From NCBI RefSeq assembly GCF_000714535.1, contig NZ_AUND01000001.1, forward strand, positions 1-64,000: a stretch of DNA of 64,000 bases, written 5' to 3'. The notes under the pieces are model-generated. The model did no database searches. It had not been told where the DNA came from and worked only from the letters and a program-made list of their open reading frames with translations. The translations under genes were made by a program, and so were the position numbers. The first letter of the stretch is position 1. Each line of letters starts with the position of its first letter. Of this stretch, positions 43,396 through 53,020 are shown piece after piece. The DNA is from Thioclava pacifica DSM 10166. Lineage in GTDB: Bacteria > Pseudomonadota > Alphaproteobacteria > Rhodobacterales > Rhodobacteraceae.

Positions 43396-44819
43396 GTGAT
43401 CAGCCGCGCCTTGTCGTCGGTCCGTTCAACCGGGTCGAGGGAGATCTCGAAGTGCATCTCGATCTCGCCGATGGGGCGGTGGCCGAGGCGCGCGTGAATT
43501 CGCCGCTCTATCGCGGGTTCGAGCGGATGCTGGAAGGCAAGGATCCGCGCGATGCGCTGACGATCACGCCGCGGATCTGCGGGATCTGCTCGATCAGTCA
43601 GTCGGCGGCGGCGGCGCGGGCGCTGGGGGCTGCGATGGGGTTGGAGCCCACGCCGCAAGGCGCGGGCGTGGCGGCGCTGATCCACGCGATCGAGAACGTC
43701 TCGGATCATCTCTTTCATTTCAACCTGTTCTTCATGCCCGATTTCATCCGCCCCGTTTACGCGGACAAGCCGTGGTTCGACCGGGCCGTCGCGCGCTTCA
43801 CCCCCGCCGAGGGTGGCGCGCAGCGGGCCGCGGTCGCGGCGCGCGCCGAGCTGATGCATATCCTCGGGCTGATGGCGGGCAAATGGCCCCATACGCTCGC
43901 GATCCAGCCCGGCGGCGTGACCCGCGCGCCGGGGCCCCGCGACAAGGTGCGGATCGAGACGACCCTGCGCGCTTTCCGCCGCTATCTCGAGGAGGTGGTT
44001 TTCGGCGGGTCGCTCGAAGCCTTCTGCGCGATCGAAACCGTCGATCAGCTGATGGCATGGGAGACGGGCGATGCGGGCCTGTTCCTGCGCATCGCCGCCG
44101 ATCTCGATCTGGACCGGCTGGGCCGAGGCTCGGGACGGTATATGAGCTTTGGCGCCTATCCGCTTGCCGAGGGTTTCGGTTTCGCGCGCGGGCTATGGGA
44201 TGGCGGCCTGGGCGCGGTGGATTTCGGCGCGATCACGGAAGATCTCAGCCATGCCTGGATGCTCGGCGCACAGGCGCATCCCTGGCAGGGCGAGACGCGG
44301 CCCGACGAGGCGATGCGCGAGGCGGCCTATAGCTGGTGCAAGGCGCCGCGGCTGGCGGGCCAGACGGTGGAGACCGGCGCGCTCGCGCGGCAGGTGGTCG
44401 ATGGTCATCCGCTGGCGCGTGCGCTTGCGGGGGGCGGTGTGCTGGCGCGGGTCGCGGGGCGCCTGTTGGAACTGGCGCGGACGCAGAGCTTCATGGAAGG
44501 GCTCGCGAAAGGGATCGATCCGGGGGCTGCATTCATGGTGCAGGGTGAGCTGCCCGAGGCGGGGCAGGGCGCGGGACTCGTGGAGGCCGCGCGAGGCGCG
44601 CTGGGGCATTGGCTGCGCATCGAGGGCGGCAAGATCGCCTCTTACCAGATCATCGCGCCGACCACTTGGAATTTCAGCCCGCGCGATGCCGACGGTACCC
44701 CCGGGCCGCTCGAGGCAGCCCTGGTCGGTGCCCCGGTCGGCGCAGGAGAGACCACGCCGGTTTCCGTGCAGCATATCGTGCGCAGTTTCGATCCCTGCAT
44801 GGTCTGCACAGTGCATTGA
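43392..44819 (+). CDS. hupV: Regulatory [NiFe]-hydrogenase large subunit HupV (H2 sensor)
   Basis: A 475-residue large subunit. The nickel ligands are in RICGICSIS (Cys63, Cys66) and at the C-terminus DPCMVCTVH (Cys469, Cys472). The protein stops exactly at that final His, so there is no C-terminal peptide to cleave, as known for sensor hydrogenases. It is clearly shorter than HupL (598 residues). With HupU it detects H2 and signals to HupT. Ends before a repeat-bearing spacer that precedes hypF. Confidence 0.95.
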   Translation: MSDQPRLVVGPFNRVEGDLEVHLDLADGAVAEARVNSPLYRGFERMLEGKDPRDALTITPRICGICSISQSAAAARALGAAMGLEPTPQGAGVAALIHAIENVSDHLFHFNLFFMPDFIRPVYADKPWFDRAVARFTPAEGGAQRAAVAARAELMHILGLMAGKWPHTLAIQPGGVTRAPGPRDKVRIETTLRAFRRYLEEVVFGGSLEAFCAIETVDQLMAWETGDAGLFLRIAADLDLDRLGRGSGRYMSFGAYPLAEGFGFARGLWDGGLGAVDFGAITEDLSHAWMLGAQAHPWQGETRPDEAMREAAYSWCKAPRLAGQTVETGALARQVVDGHPLARALAGGGVLARVAGRLLELARTQSFMEGLAKGIDPGAAFMVQGELPEAGQGAGLVEAARGALGHWLRIEGGKIASYQIIAPTTWNFSPRDADGTPGPLEAALVGAPVGAGETTPVSVQHIVRSFDPCMVCTVH

Positions 44820-44830
44820 GCGCAGCAGGG

Positions 44831-44930
44831 GGTACTGCCCCTTCCATTGCCGGAGGGCGACAAACTGAAAGCGAAAAGGGGGCGCTGCCCCGCCCGTCGC
44901 CGGAGGGCGATAAACTGAAAGCGAAAAGGG
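44831..44930. repeat. Two tandem 50-bp imperfect repeats downstream of hupV
   Basis: Units 44831-44880 and 44881-44930 agree at about 43 of 50 bases; the shared core includes CGGAGGGCGA and AAACTGAAAGCGAAAAGGG. A third copy begins at 44931 (GGCCCTGCCCC) but then diverges into a different GC-rich element. The units sit between hupV and hypF and do not encode a recognisable product. Confidence 0.85.
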
Positions 44931-44973
44931 GGCCCTGCCCCCTCGGCCTGACGGCCTCACCCCCGAGATATTT
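44928..44973. repeat. GC-rich intergenic element, copy A, before hypF
   Basis: Reads GGGGGCCCTGCCCCC, then CGGCCTGACGGCC, then CACCCCCGAGATATTT, and can form two adjacent hairpins. A closely similar element occurs at 59735-59777 just before hypE. Elements with this GGGGC-x-CTGCCCC ... CCCCCGGGATATTT layout are, to my knowledge, common between genes in Rhodobacterales. It ends 14 bp before the hypF ATG. Confidence 0.75.
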
Positions 44974-44987
44974 GGATCAAGAAGAAG

Positions 44988-47228
44988 ATGCAGGGTTACG
45001 AGATCAGGGTTCGCGGGCAGGTACAGGGGGTGGGGTTCCGCCCCTTCATCTGGCGGCTGGCGCGCGAGCGCGGGCTTGCGGGGCATGTGCTCAACGATCC
45101 CGAGGGCGTGTTGATCCGCGTGGCGGGGGCGTTGGGCGGGTTCGCGGAGGCGATTGCGGCAGAAGCGCCGCCTCTGGCGCGGGTCGATGCGGTGGAAGTG
45201 TCGGAGTTCGAATTTGAGCGCGTCCCGGAAGAATTCGAGATCGTGGCCTCGCAGGGGGCGGGGGCCGAGACGCGGGTGACCCCGGATGCAGCGACCTGCC
45301 CGGACTGTCTGGCGGAGATCCGGGGTGAGGGGCGCAGGTGGCATTACGCCTTCACCAATTGCACCCATTGCGGGCCGCGTTTCACGATCCTCAAGGCGCT
45401 GCCCTATGACCGGTCGAAGACGACGATGGCGCCCTTCGAGATGTGCGCGGCCTGTCGTGCGGAATACGAGGACCCTGCGGATCGTCGGTTTCATGCGCAG
45501 CCCATCGCCTGTCCCGATTGCGGGCCGCGGGTCTGGCTGGAAGTGGCTGGCGAAGAGCGGCCTGCCGAAGAGGTCGGCGCCGTTTTGCGCGCAGGCGGGA
45601 TCGTCGCGGTGAAGGGTCTGGGCGGGTTTCATCTGGCCTGCGATGCGACGAACCCTGAGGCCGTTGCGCTGTTGCGGGCGCGCAAGCATCGGCCTGCGAA
45701 GCCTTTCGCGCTGATGGGAGAGATCGAGGCCATCCGGCGGTACGCCGAGGTCTCGGAGGCGGAAGAAGAACTGTTGCGCGATCCTTCGGCCCCGATCGTT
45801 TTGCTTGGCAAATCGGGAGAGGCGCTGCCGGATACGGTCGCGCCGGGGCAGCAGACCCTCGGCTGGATGCTGCCCTACACGCCGCTCCATCACCTGTTGC
45901 TGCGCGAATGGGGGGCGGATGGGAGTGGGGCGCCGTTGGTGATGACCTCGGGCAATCTCTCGGGCGAGCCGCAGGTGATCGGCAATGAGGAGGCGCGCGC
46001 GAAGCTGGCAGGCTTCGCCGATGCCTTTCTCATGCATGACCGGGAGATCGCGCGGCGGCTGGATGACTCGGTCGTACGGGCCGATCCGCCAATGGTGCTG
46101 CGTCGCGCGCGGGGGCAGGTGCCCGGCACCTTGCCGTTGCCAGAGGGGTTCGATGAGGCACCGCAGGTCGTGGCCTATGGCGGGCAGATGAAATCCGCGA
46201 TCTGCCTGATCAAGAACGGGCAGGCGCTGCTGGGCCATCATCTGGGAGAGCTCGACGAAGCGCTGACATGGGAGGCGTTCCAGCAGGCCGATGCGGATTA
46301 TGCCGCGCTTTTCGATCATCGCCCCGAACGGGTTGCGGTCGATCTGCATCCGGATTTCCGCGCCTCGCGCCATGGGGTGGAGCGGGCTGCGCGTGAGAGC
46401 CTACGGTTGATAGAGGTGCAGCATCACCACGCCCATCTCGCGGGCTGCATGGTGGAGAATGACTGGCCGCGAGAGGGCGGCAAGGTGGCGGGGATCGTGC
46501 TGGACGGGCTTGGGCTCGGGCCTGACGGCACGGTCTGGGGCGGCGAGCTGCTGCTCGGCGATTATCGTGGGGTCGAGCGGCGAAGCTGGCTGAAGCCTGT
46601 GCCTTTGATCGGCGGCGATCGCGCGCAGATGGAGCCGTGGCGCAATGCGCTGGTGCGGCTGGATGCGGCGGGGCTTTCGGATTGGGCGGATGCGCTTTTC
46701 CCCGATGCGCCGCGCGATCTGGCGCGGCAGGCGGCGGCGAAGGGGATCAACGCTCCGCTGTCCTCCAGCGCGGGTCGACTTTTCGATGCGGTGGCGGCCT
46801 GTCTGGGGATCTGTCCGATGCGGCAGAGTTTCGAGGGCGAGGCGGCGATGCGTCTGGAGGCGCTGGCGGGCGAGGCGACGCAAGAGGCGCTGGCTTTCGA
46901 AGCAAGGAACGGGATGCTCGATCCGGCGCCGCTCTTTCATGCGCTGCAGGACCTCGTAAAGGCCGACCGGCAGGCGCAGGCGGCGGCGCTGTTCCATGTC
47001 AGCCTTGCGGAGGCCTTCGCCGCGCAGGCCGTGGCGCTGGTCGCATCGGGAGAGGCGCAGGCGGTGGCCTTGTCGGGCGGAGTTTATCAGAATGCGCGGC
47101 TTCTGCGCGAGACACTGCGCGCGCTTGGCGATGTTCCGGTGCTGCTTCACCGGAGGACGCCGGCCAACGATGGCGGACTCGCGCTGGGACAGGCGATCAT
47201 TGCTGCGGCGCAGTCGGAAAGAGACTGA
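44988..47228 (+). CDS. hypF: Hydrogenase maturation carbamoyltransferase HypF
   Basis: A 746-residue full-length HypF. N-terminal acylphosphatase domain (VRGQVQGVGFRPFIWRLA), then two zinc-finger motifs (CPDC ... NCTHC and CAAC ... ACPDC), a YrdC/Sua5-like domain (KGLGGFHLACDATN, ARKHRPAKPFALM) and a Kae1-like C-terminal domain with the HHHAH metal motif (VQHHHAHLAGCM) and SGGVYQNARLL. It turns carbamoyl phosphate into a thiocarbamate on the HypE C-terminal Cys, the source of the CN ligands. It lies after hupTUV, as in Rhodobacter capsulatus, with the GC-rich element directly upstream. Confidence 0.95.
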   Translation: MQGYEIRVRGQVQGVGFRPFIWRLARERGLAGHVLNDPEGVLIRVAGALGGFAEAIAAEAPPLARVDAVEVSEFEFERVPEEFEIVASQGAGAETRVTPDAATCPDCLAEIRGEGRRWHYAFTNCTHCGPRFTILKALPYDRSKTTMAPFEMCAACRAEYEDPADRRFHAQPIACPDCGPRVWLEVAGEERPAEEVGAVLRAGGIVAVKGLGGFHLACDATNPEAVALLRARKHRPAKPFALMGEIEAIRRYAEVSEAEEELLRDPSAPIVLLGKSGEALPDTVAPGQQTLGWMLPYTPLHHLLLREWGADGSGAPLVMTSGNLSGEPQVIGNEEARAKLAGFADAFLMHDREIARRLDDSVVRADPPMVLRRARGQVPGTLPLPEGFDEAPQVVAYGGQMKSAICLIKNGQALLGHHLGELDEALTWEAFQQADADYAALFDHRPERVAVDLHPDFRASRHGVERAARESLRLIEVQHHHAHLAGCMVENDWPREGGKVAGIVLDGLGLGPDGTVWGGELLLGDYRGVERRSWLKPVPLIGGDRAQMEPWRNALVRLDAAGLSDWADALFPDAPRDLARQAAAKGINAPLSSSAGRLFDAVAACLGICPMRQSFEGEAAMRLEALAGEATQEALAFEARNGMLDPAPLFHALQDLVKADRQAQAAALFHVSLAEAFAAQAVALVASGEAQAVALSGGVYQNARLLRETLRALGDVPVLLHRRTPANDGGLALGQAIIAAAQSERD

Positions 47229-47297
47229 CCGGAAAGCTGACAAGCTGGTTACCGCCTAGCCAGTGAGGGGTGTAGAAAACGCCTCGAAAATTCGCGC

Positions 47298-47310
47298 AAT
47301 TTATTGAATC
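47298..47310. promoter_or_regulatory. Possible IHF site in the hupS promoter region
   Basis: On the minus strand the sequence reads ATTCAATAAATTG, one mismatch from the IHF consensus WATCAANNNNTTR, in the only AT-rich part (about 47280-47350) of the 221-bp hypF-hupS spacer. IHF is required with HupR for hup transcription in Rhodobacter capsulatus. I could not find a TTG-N5-CAA HupR site in this spacer. Confidence 0.35.
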
Positions 47311-47449
47311 ATTTGAAAAATTATCGACTGCGACATTCTGTCATTTTTCTTTCGAAACCGGCGCTGCGCCCTGCCATTTCTGGTCTCACACGCGGTTCTT
47401 CCCCGGGAGGGGGACGGCTCCGCATCCGGGATCTTAAGGGAGGGACACT

Positions 47450-48526
47450 TTGCCTGCGATCGAAACCTTTTACGATGTGATGCGGCGGCAGGGGATCACC
47501 CGCCGCAGCTTCATGAAATACTGTTCGCTGACGGCTGCGGCGCTGGGGCTTGGCCCCGCATATGTGCCCAAGATCGCCGAGGCGATGGAAACCAAGCCGC
47601 GCACCCCGGTGATCTGGGTGCACGGGCTCGAGTGCACCTGTTGCTCTGAAAGCTTCATCCGGTCGGCGCATCCGCTGGCCAAGGATGTGGTGCTCTCGAT
47701 GATCTCGCTTGATTACGATGACACCCTGATGGCAGCGGCAGGGGAGGCCGCGGAAGCAGCCCTTCAGGACACCATCGACAAGTATAAAGGCAATTACATC
47801 CTGGCCGTCGAGGGCAATCCGCCGCTCAACGAAGACGGGATGTTCTGCATCGTGGGCGGCAAGCCATTTGTCGAGCAACTCCGCCATGCTGCCGAGCACG
47901 CAAAAGCCATCATCTCCTGGGGCGCTTGCGCTTCCTATGGCTGCGTGCAGGCTGCCGCCCCGAACCCGACCCGCGCGACGCCCGTGCACAAGGTCATCAC
48001 CGACAAGCCGATCATCAAGGTGCCGGGCTGCCCGCCCATCGCCGAGGTGATGACGGGGGTGATCACCTACATGCTCACCTTCGACCGGATGCCCGAGCTC
48101 GACCGTCAGGGGCGCCCGGCGATGTTCTATTCGCAGCGCATTCACGACAAGTGCTACCGCCGTCCGCATTTCGACGCGGGTCAGTTCGTCGAACATTGGG
48201 ACGACGAGAACGCGCGCAAGGGCTATTGCCTCTACAAGATGGGCTGCAAGGGGCCGACGACCTACAACGCCTGTTCGACCGTGCGTTGGAATGATGGCGT
48301 CTCCTTCCCGATTCAGTCGGGTCACGGCTGCATCGGCTGTTCGGAGGACGGGTTCTGGGACCAGGGCTCCTTCTACGACCGGCTCACCAATATCAAGCAA
48401 TTCGGGATCGAGGCGAATGCCGACGTGATCGGTGGCACCACGGCGGCTGTCGTGGGGGCCGGCGTGGCCGCCCATGCCGCGATCTCGGCGCTCAAACGCG
48501 CCCAGAAGAAGAACGAGGAGGCGTAA
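47450..48526 (+). CDS. hupS: Uptake [NiFe]-hydrogenase small subunit HupS
   Basis: A 358-residue precursor. The N-terminus carries a twin-arginine signal ([10 protein letters not shown], then a hydrophobic stretch), so folded HupSL is exported by Tat. Fe-S cluster ligands are in [13 protein letters not shown] (proximal), [18 protein letters not shown], and the [11 protein letters not shown] / [11 protein letters not shown] / CSTVRWN / [13 protein letters not shown] series (medial and distal). A C-terminal helix ([17 protein letters not shown]) anchors it in the membrane. The start is TTG 47450 behind AGGGAGGGA; the N-terminal [12 protein letters not shown] is as in Rhodobacter capsulatus HupA. 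First gene of the hup structural operon. Confidence 0.96.
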   Translation: MPAIETFYDVMRRQGITRRSFMKYCSLTAAALGLGPAYVPKIAEAMETKPRTPVIWVHGLECTCCSESFIRSAHPLAKDVVLSMISLDYDDTLMAAAGEAAEAALQDTIDKYKGNYILAVEGNPPLNEDGMFCIVGGKPFVEQLRHAAEHAKAIISWGACASYGCVQAAAPNPTRATPVHKVITDKPIIKVPGCPPIAEVMTGVITYMLTFDRMPELDRQGRPAMFYSQRIHDKCYRRPHFDAGQFVEHWDDENARKGYCLYKMGCKGPTTYNACSTVRWNDGVSFPIQSGHGCIGCSEDGFWDQGSFYDRLTNIKQFGIEANADVIGGTTAAVVGAGVAAHAAISALKRAQKKNEEA

Positions 48527-48529
48527 TCC

Positions 48530-50326
<1,797 letters not shown>

Positions 50327-50340
50327 TAGAGGAGGAAACC

Positions 50341-50526
50341 ATGAAGAAACTCGCAGTTGCTTTCAGCGTGATCGCAGCGCCGGCGTTGGCCCATCCGGGC
50401 CACGCCGTGGCGCCGGGGCCCGAAGGCCATGCCATCGCCCATGTCGCGATGGCTGCCATCGCCATCGCCGCGGTCTATGTCGCACTCGAACTCGGTCGGA
50501 CGCTCAAGCGGATCCGCAAAGGGTGA
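50341..50526 (+). CDS. Small His-containing single-span protein between hupL and hupC
   Basis: A 61-residue reading frame with a strong GAGGAGGAAACC ribosome site. It begins with a Sec signal peptide (MKKLAVAFSVIAAPALA, cleavage likely before HPGH), then AHPGHAVAPGPEGHAIAH with His residues that could bind metal on the periplasmic side. A membrane helix (MAAIAIAAVYVALELG) and a basic cytoplasmic tail (RTLKRIRKG) follow. It sits 14 bp after hupL and 4 bp before hupC, so it is co-translated with the structural genes. I recall no such gene in the classical Rhodobacter capsulatus hupSLC description. Function unknown; an accessory or membrane subunit is possible. Confidence 0.75.
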   Translation: MKKLAVAFSVIAAPALAHPGHAVAPGPEGHAIAHVAMAAIAIAAVYVALELGRTLKRIRKG

Positions 50527-50530
50527 GCGC

Positions 50531-51307
50531 ATGGACAAACATATCCATGTTCCCAACCCCGCCGCCCCGGAGCCTTTCGAGGCGTCCCGGCTGACCGGCG
50601 ATGCGACCGCGGAGGATCTTGATTCCATCCGCCGCCGCACCTCCGTCTATGTCTACGAGGCGCCCGTGCGCGTCTGGCACTGGCTCAATGCCGCGATGAT
50701 CACGATCCTGATCGTCACCGGCTATTTCATCGGCAGCCCGCTGCCCTCGATGCAGATCGACGAAGCCTATAACCAGTTCGTCATGGGCTATATCCGCTTC
50801 GGCCATTTCGCGGCCGCGCAGGTGCTCACGGTGATCTTCTTCGGGCGCATCTACTGGGCCTTCGTGGGCAATCACCACGCCCGCCAGCGCTTCTACGTGC
50901 CTGTCTGGCGTGCGCGCTGGTGGCGGGAGCTGTTCCACGAACTGAAGTGGTACTCCTTTCTGGAGAGCACGCCGAAGAAATACGTGGGCCACAACCCGCT
51001 CGCACAGCTTGCCATGTTCTTCTTCATGACGATCGGCCTGACTTTCATGCTGATCACGGGCTGGGCGCTCTATGCCGAGGGTGCGGGTCAGGGCAGCCTG
51101 CCCGATACGGCGATGGGCTGGGTGCTCGGGCTGGTGCAAAACTCCCAGCGTCTGCATACGCTGCACCATCTCGGGATGTGGGCGATCATCATCTTCATGA
51201 TCATCCATATCTATGCCGCGATCCGCGAGGACATCATGAGCCGTCAATCGATGGTCTCGACCATGATCTCGGGGCACCGGACCTTCAAGGATGATCGTGT
51301 CGAGTAA
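50531..51307 (+). CDS. hupC: Ni/Fe-hydrogenase b-type cytochrome subunit HupC
   Basis: A 258-residue di-haem cytochrome b of the HyaC family with four membrane helices (AAMITILIVTGYFIG, FAAAQVLTVIFFGRIYW, AMFFFMTIGLTFMLITGWALY, LGMWAIIIFMIIHIYAAI). Haem-ligand His are in VRVWHWLNA, RFGHFAAAQ, LHTLHHLGMW and IIHIYAAIRED. It anchors HupSL and passes electrons to ubiquinone. The start MDKHIHVPN lies 4 bp after the small gene's stop. A strong terminator-like stem follows about 25 bp downstream. Confidence 0.95.
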   Translation: MDKHIHVPNPAAPEPFEASRLTGDATAEDLDSIRRRTSVYVYEAPVRVWHWLNAAMITILIVTGYFIGSPLPSMQIDEAYNQFVMGYIRFGHFAAAQVLTVIFFGRIYWAFVGNHHARQRFYVPVWRARWWRELFHELKWYSFLESTPKKYVGHNPLAQLAMFFFMTIGLTFMLITGWALYAEGAGQGSLPDTAMGWVLGLVQNSQRLHTLHHLGMWAIIIFMIIHIYAAIREDIMSRQSMVSTMISGHRTFKDDRVE

Positions 51308-51636
51308 ACGGTAACCTGTTCGGTCTCCCTGCAAACGGGCGCGGCTCCCTCCGCGCCCGTTTCGCATTTTGAGCACAGATGTGGATTCGCGTTTCGCATC
51401 GATTTGCAAGCACGGTGGAAAGAGATCTTCCGCAATCTGCGTATAAGTGGTAACTTTGTCTCCATTGCGCAGATGGAAATAGCACGACGAATTGGCAGAA
51501 AAGGTCGCAAAAACAATAAGAAGACAGATTGTCGCAGCCTCCTGCGGTTTTTATGAATTTGGACCCGCTGCAAAGCCTACTGTCGCTTTCATGCGGTGCT
51601 GGCAACTCGCTTGCCGCCCGCCTGAGGAGGGACAGG
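51308..51636. other. hupC-hupD intergenic region
   Basis: A 329-bp stretch without a supported gene. Its left end has a terminator-like hairpin (51333-51362). The remainder, about 51400-51600, is AT-richer than its surroundings and may hold a second promoter for hupD and the maturation genes. I see no FNR box, clear sigma-70 pair or sigma-54 motif in it. Confidence 0.6.
51333..51362 (+). terminator. Terminator-like hairpin after hupC
   Basis: Perfect 12-bp stem AAACGGGCGCGG / CCGCGCCCGTTT with a 6-base CTCCCT loop, followed by CGCATTTT. It would end or attenuate the hupSLC transcript and lower expression of the maturation genes relative to the structural ones. Confidence 0.85.
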
Positions 51637-52269
51637 ATGACGGATTTCAAACCTGCGCGGGTGCTCGTGCTGGGAATTGGCAATGTGCTCTGGGCCGACG
51701 AAGGGTTCGGGGTGCGCTGCGTGGAGGTGATGGCCGAGACGCGCGCGGTGCCGGGCAATGTGAAGCTGCTCGATGGCGGCACGCAGGGGCTCTACCTGCT
51801 GCCGTTTCTCGAAGAGGCCGAAGCGCTGATCGTGTTCGACGCGATCGATTTCGGGCTGGAGCCGGGGGAGATGCGGGTGCTGCGCGACGCGGACGTGCCC
51901 GCCTTCATGGGCGCCAAGAAGATGAGCCTGCACCAGACCGGCTTTCAGGACGTGATCGCGACCGCGCAGCTTCTCAACCGTTGCCCCGGAAAGCTGACGC
52001 TGATCGGCTGCCAGCCGGTCGAGCTGGAGGATTACGGCGGAGGCTTGCGCCCTGCCGTCGCCGCCCAGATTGAACCGGCGATCACCGAATGCGTGGCCGA
52101 ACTCGCCCGCTGGGGCATCGAGGTCGGTGAAGGCCGGACACAGGCCCATGATCTCGCCGATGTCTCGATCCGTCGAGGCGCCTATGAAGAGGGTCGTCCC
52201 TCGGAAGACGAGGCCTGCCGGATGGGCGATCATCGCTTCTTCCCCGGCGCCGAGAAGGTGCGCGCCTGA
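51637..52269 (+). CDS. hupD: Hydrogenase maturation endopeptidase HupD
   Basis: A 210-residue HyaD/HybD-type protease. The nickel-sensing acidic residues are in [17 protein letters not shown] and [13 protein letters not shown], and the His is in [10 protein letters not shown]. It removes the 15-residue tail of HupL once the NiFe centre is complete. ATG 51637 lies behind TGAGGAGGGACAGG; upstream in-frame starts lie in the intergenic region. The stop overlaps the hupF start by one base. Confidence 0.94.
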   Translation: MTDFKPARVLVLGIGNVLWADEGFGVRCVEVMAETRAVPGNVKLLDGGTQGLYLLPFLEEAEALIVFDAIDFGLEPGEMRVLRDADVPAFMGAKKMSLHQTGFQDVIATAQLLNRCPGKLTLIGCQPVELEDYGGGLRPAVAAQIEPAITECVAELARWGIEVGEGRTQAHDLADVSIRRGAYEEGRPSEDEACRMGDHRFFPGAEKVRA

Positions 52270-52589
52270 TGTGTGTCGGCGTGCCCGTTCAACTGATCGC
52301 GGTCGATGGTATCCGCGGCGAGGTGCTCGAGGAGGGCCAGCGCGGTGTCGTCGATCTCTCGCTCACCCCCGATGCCAAGCCCGGTGACTGGCTTCTGGCC
52401 TTCCTGGGGGCCGCACGCGAGGTGATTTCCGAGGACGAAGCGCAGAAGATCGCCGCCGCACTCGCGGGTCTGCGCGCGCTGATGCAGGGCGGTGATCTGG
52501 GCGATGCCTTCGCCGATCTCGAAGCCCGCGCCCCGCAACTTCCGCCCCATCTGCAAGCCGCGCTCGATGCCGGCGAAACTTCTGCCTGA
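52269..52589 (+). CDS. hupF: HupF, HypC-family hydrogenase chaperone
   Basis: A 106-residue HypC/HybG-type protein starting [14 protein letters not shown], with Cys2 as the key residue that contacts the Fe centre and the large subunit. It is longer than HypC at 58.3 kb because of a C-terminal helical extension (about residues 70-106). In rhizobia HupF helps load and protect HupL at higher oxygen, separate from HypC's role on HypD. Overlaps hupD by one base. Confidence 0.92.
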   Translation: MCVGVPVQLIAVDGIRGEVLEEGQRGVVDLSLTPDAKPGDWLLAFLGAAREVISEDEAQKIAAALAGLRALMQGGDLGDAFADLEARAPQLPPHLQAALDAGETSA

Positions 52590-52599
52590 GGAGACAGAC

Positions 52600-53016
52600 A
52601 TGCACGATTTCGTCATGCCAGACAGCACCGCCCCCTCGGGCGAGATGCACCCGCTCGTGACCCGCCTGATCGAGGAGCTGGGCTATCCGCTTCTGTCGAA
52701 CATGTCCGACGTGGCCGAGTTCACCGCGCGCGAAGGGGCGCATTGCCTGTTCATTCCGGGCGATGCGAAGCGCAATCTCGAAACCCCCGACGCCGCCGTC
52801 GTGCTGCCCGAGATCCGCATGACCTTCCAGCACGCCTTCGATTGCGCGGTGGTCGGCAACGAGATCGAGGCCGAGCTGCGCCAGCAGACCCGTGCGCTCA
52901 AGACGCCCGGTTTCCTGTTCTATCGCGAGAGCGCGTATCTCGGCGCGATCGAGAAGATCCGCGACTGGGATGATTACATCGCCCGCACCACCCACATCCT
53001 GACTGCGAAAGGCTGA
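52600..53016 (+). CDS. hupG: HupG, HyaE-like hydrogenase accessory protein
   Basis: A 138-residue thioredoxin-fold protein of the HyaE/HupG family without the CxxC redox motif. Visible features are LIEELGYPLLSNMSDVAEF, GAHCLFIPGDAKRNLETPDAAVVLPEI and an IEKIRDWDDYIA end. HyaE-type proteins bind the small-subunit Tat signal and are thought to proofread HupS before export. A GAGGAGACAGAC ribosome site lies just before the ATG. Follows hupF by 10 bp. Confidence 0.88.
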   Translation: MHDFVMPDSTAPSGEMHPLVTRLIEELGYPLLSNMSDVAEFTAREGAHCLFIPGDAKRNLETPDAAVVLPEIRMTFQHAFDCAVVGNEIEAELRQQTRALKTPGFLFYRESAYLGAIEKIRDWDDYIARTTHILTAKG

Positions 53017-53020
53017 CGAC

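Noticed and set aside
44831-44930. Tandem repeat considered as a CRISPR remnant.
   Set aside because: The units are directly adjacent, with no spacers, are imperfect, and no cas genes are present.
47244-47262. CTGGTTA / TAGCCAG hairpin after hypF, considered as a terminator.
   Set aside because: Seven-bp stem with a wobble pair and no T-run; too weak to call.
47435-47455. GG-N10-GC-like pattern near the hupS start, considered as a sigma-54 promoter.
   Set aside because: It overlaps the ribosome site and start codon, does not match TGGCAC-N5-TTGC, and HupR lacks the sigma-54 contact motif.
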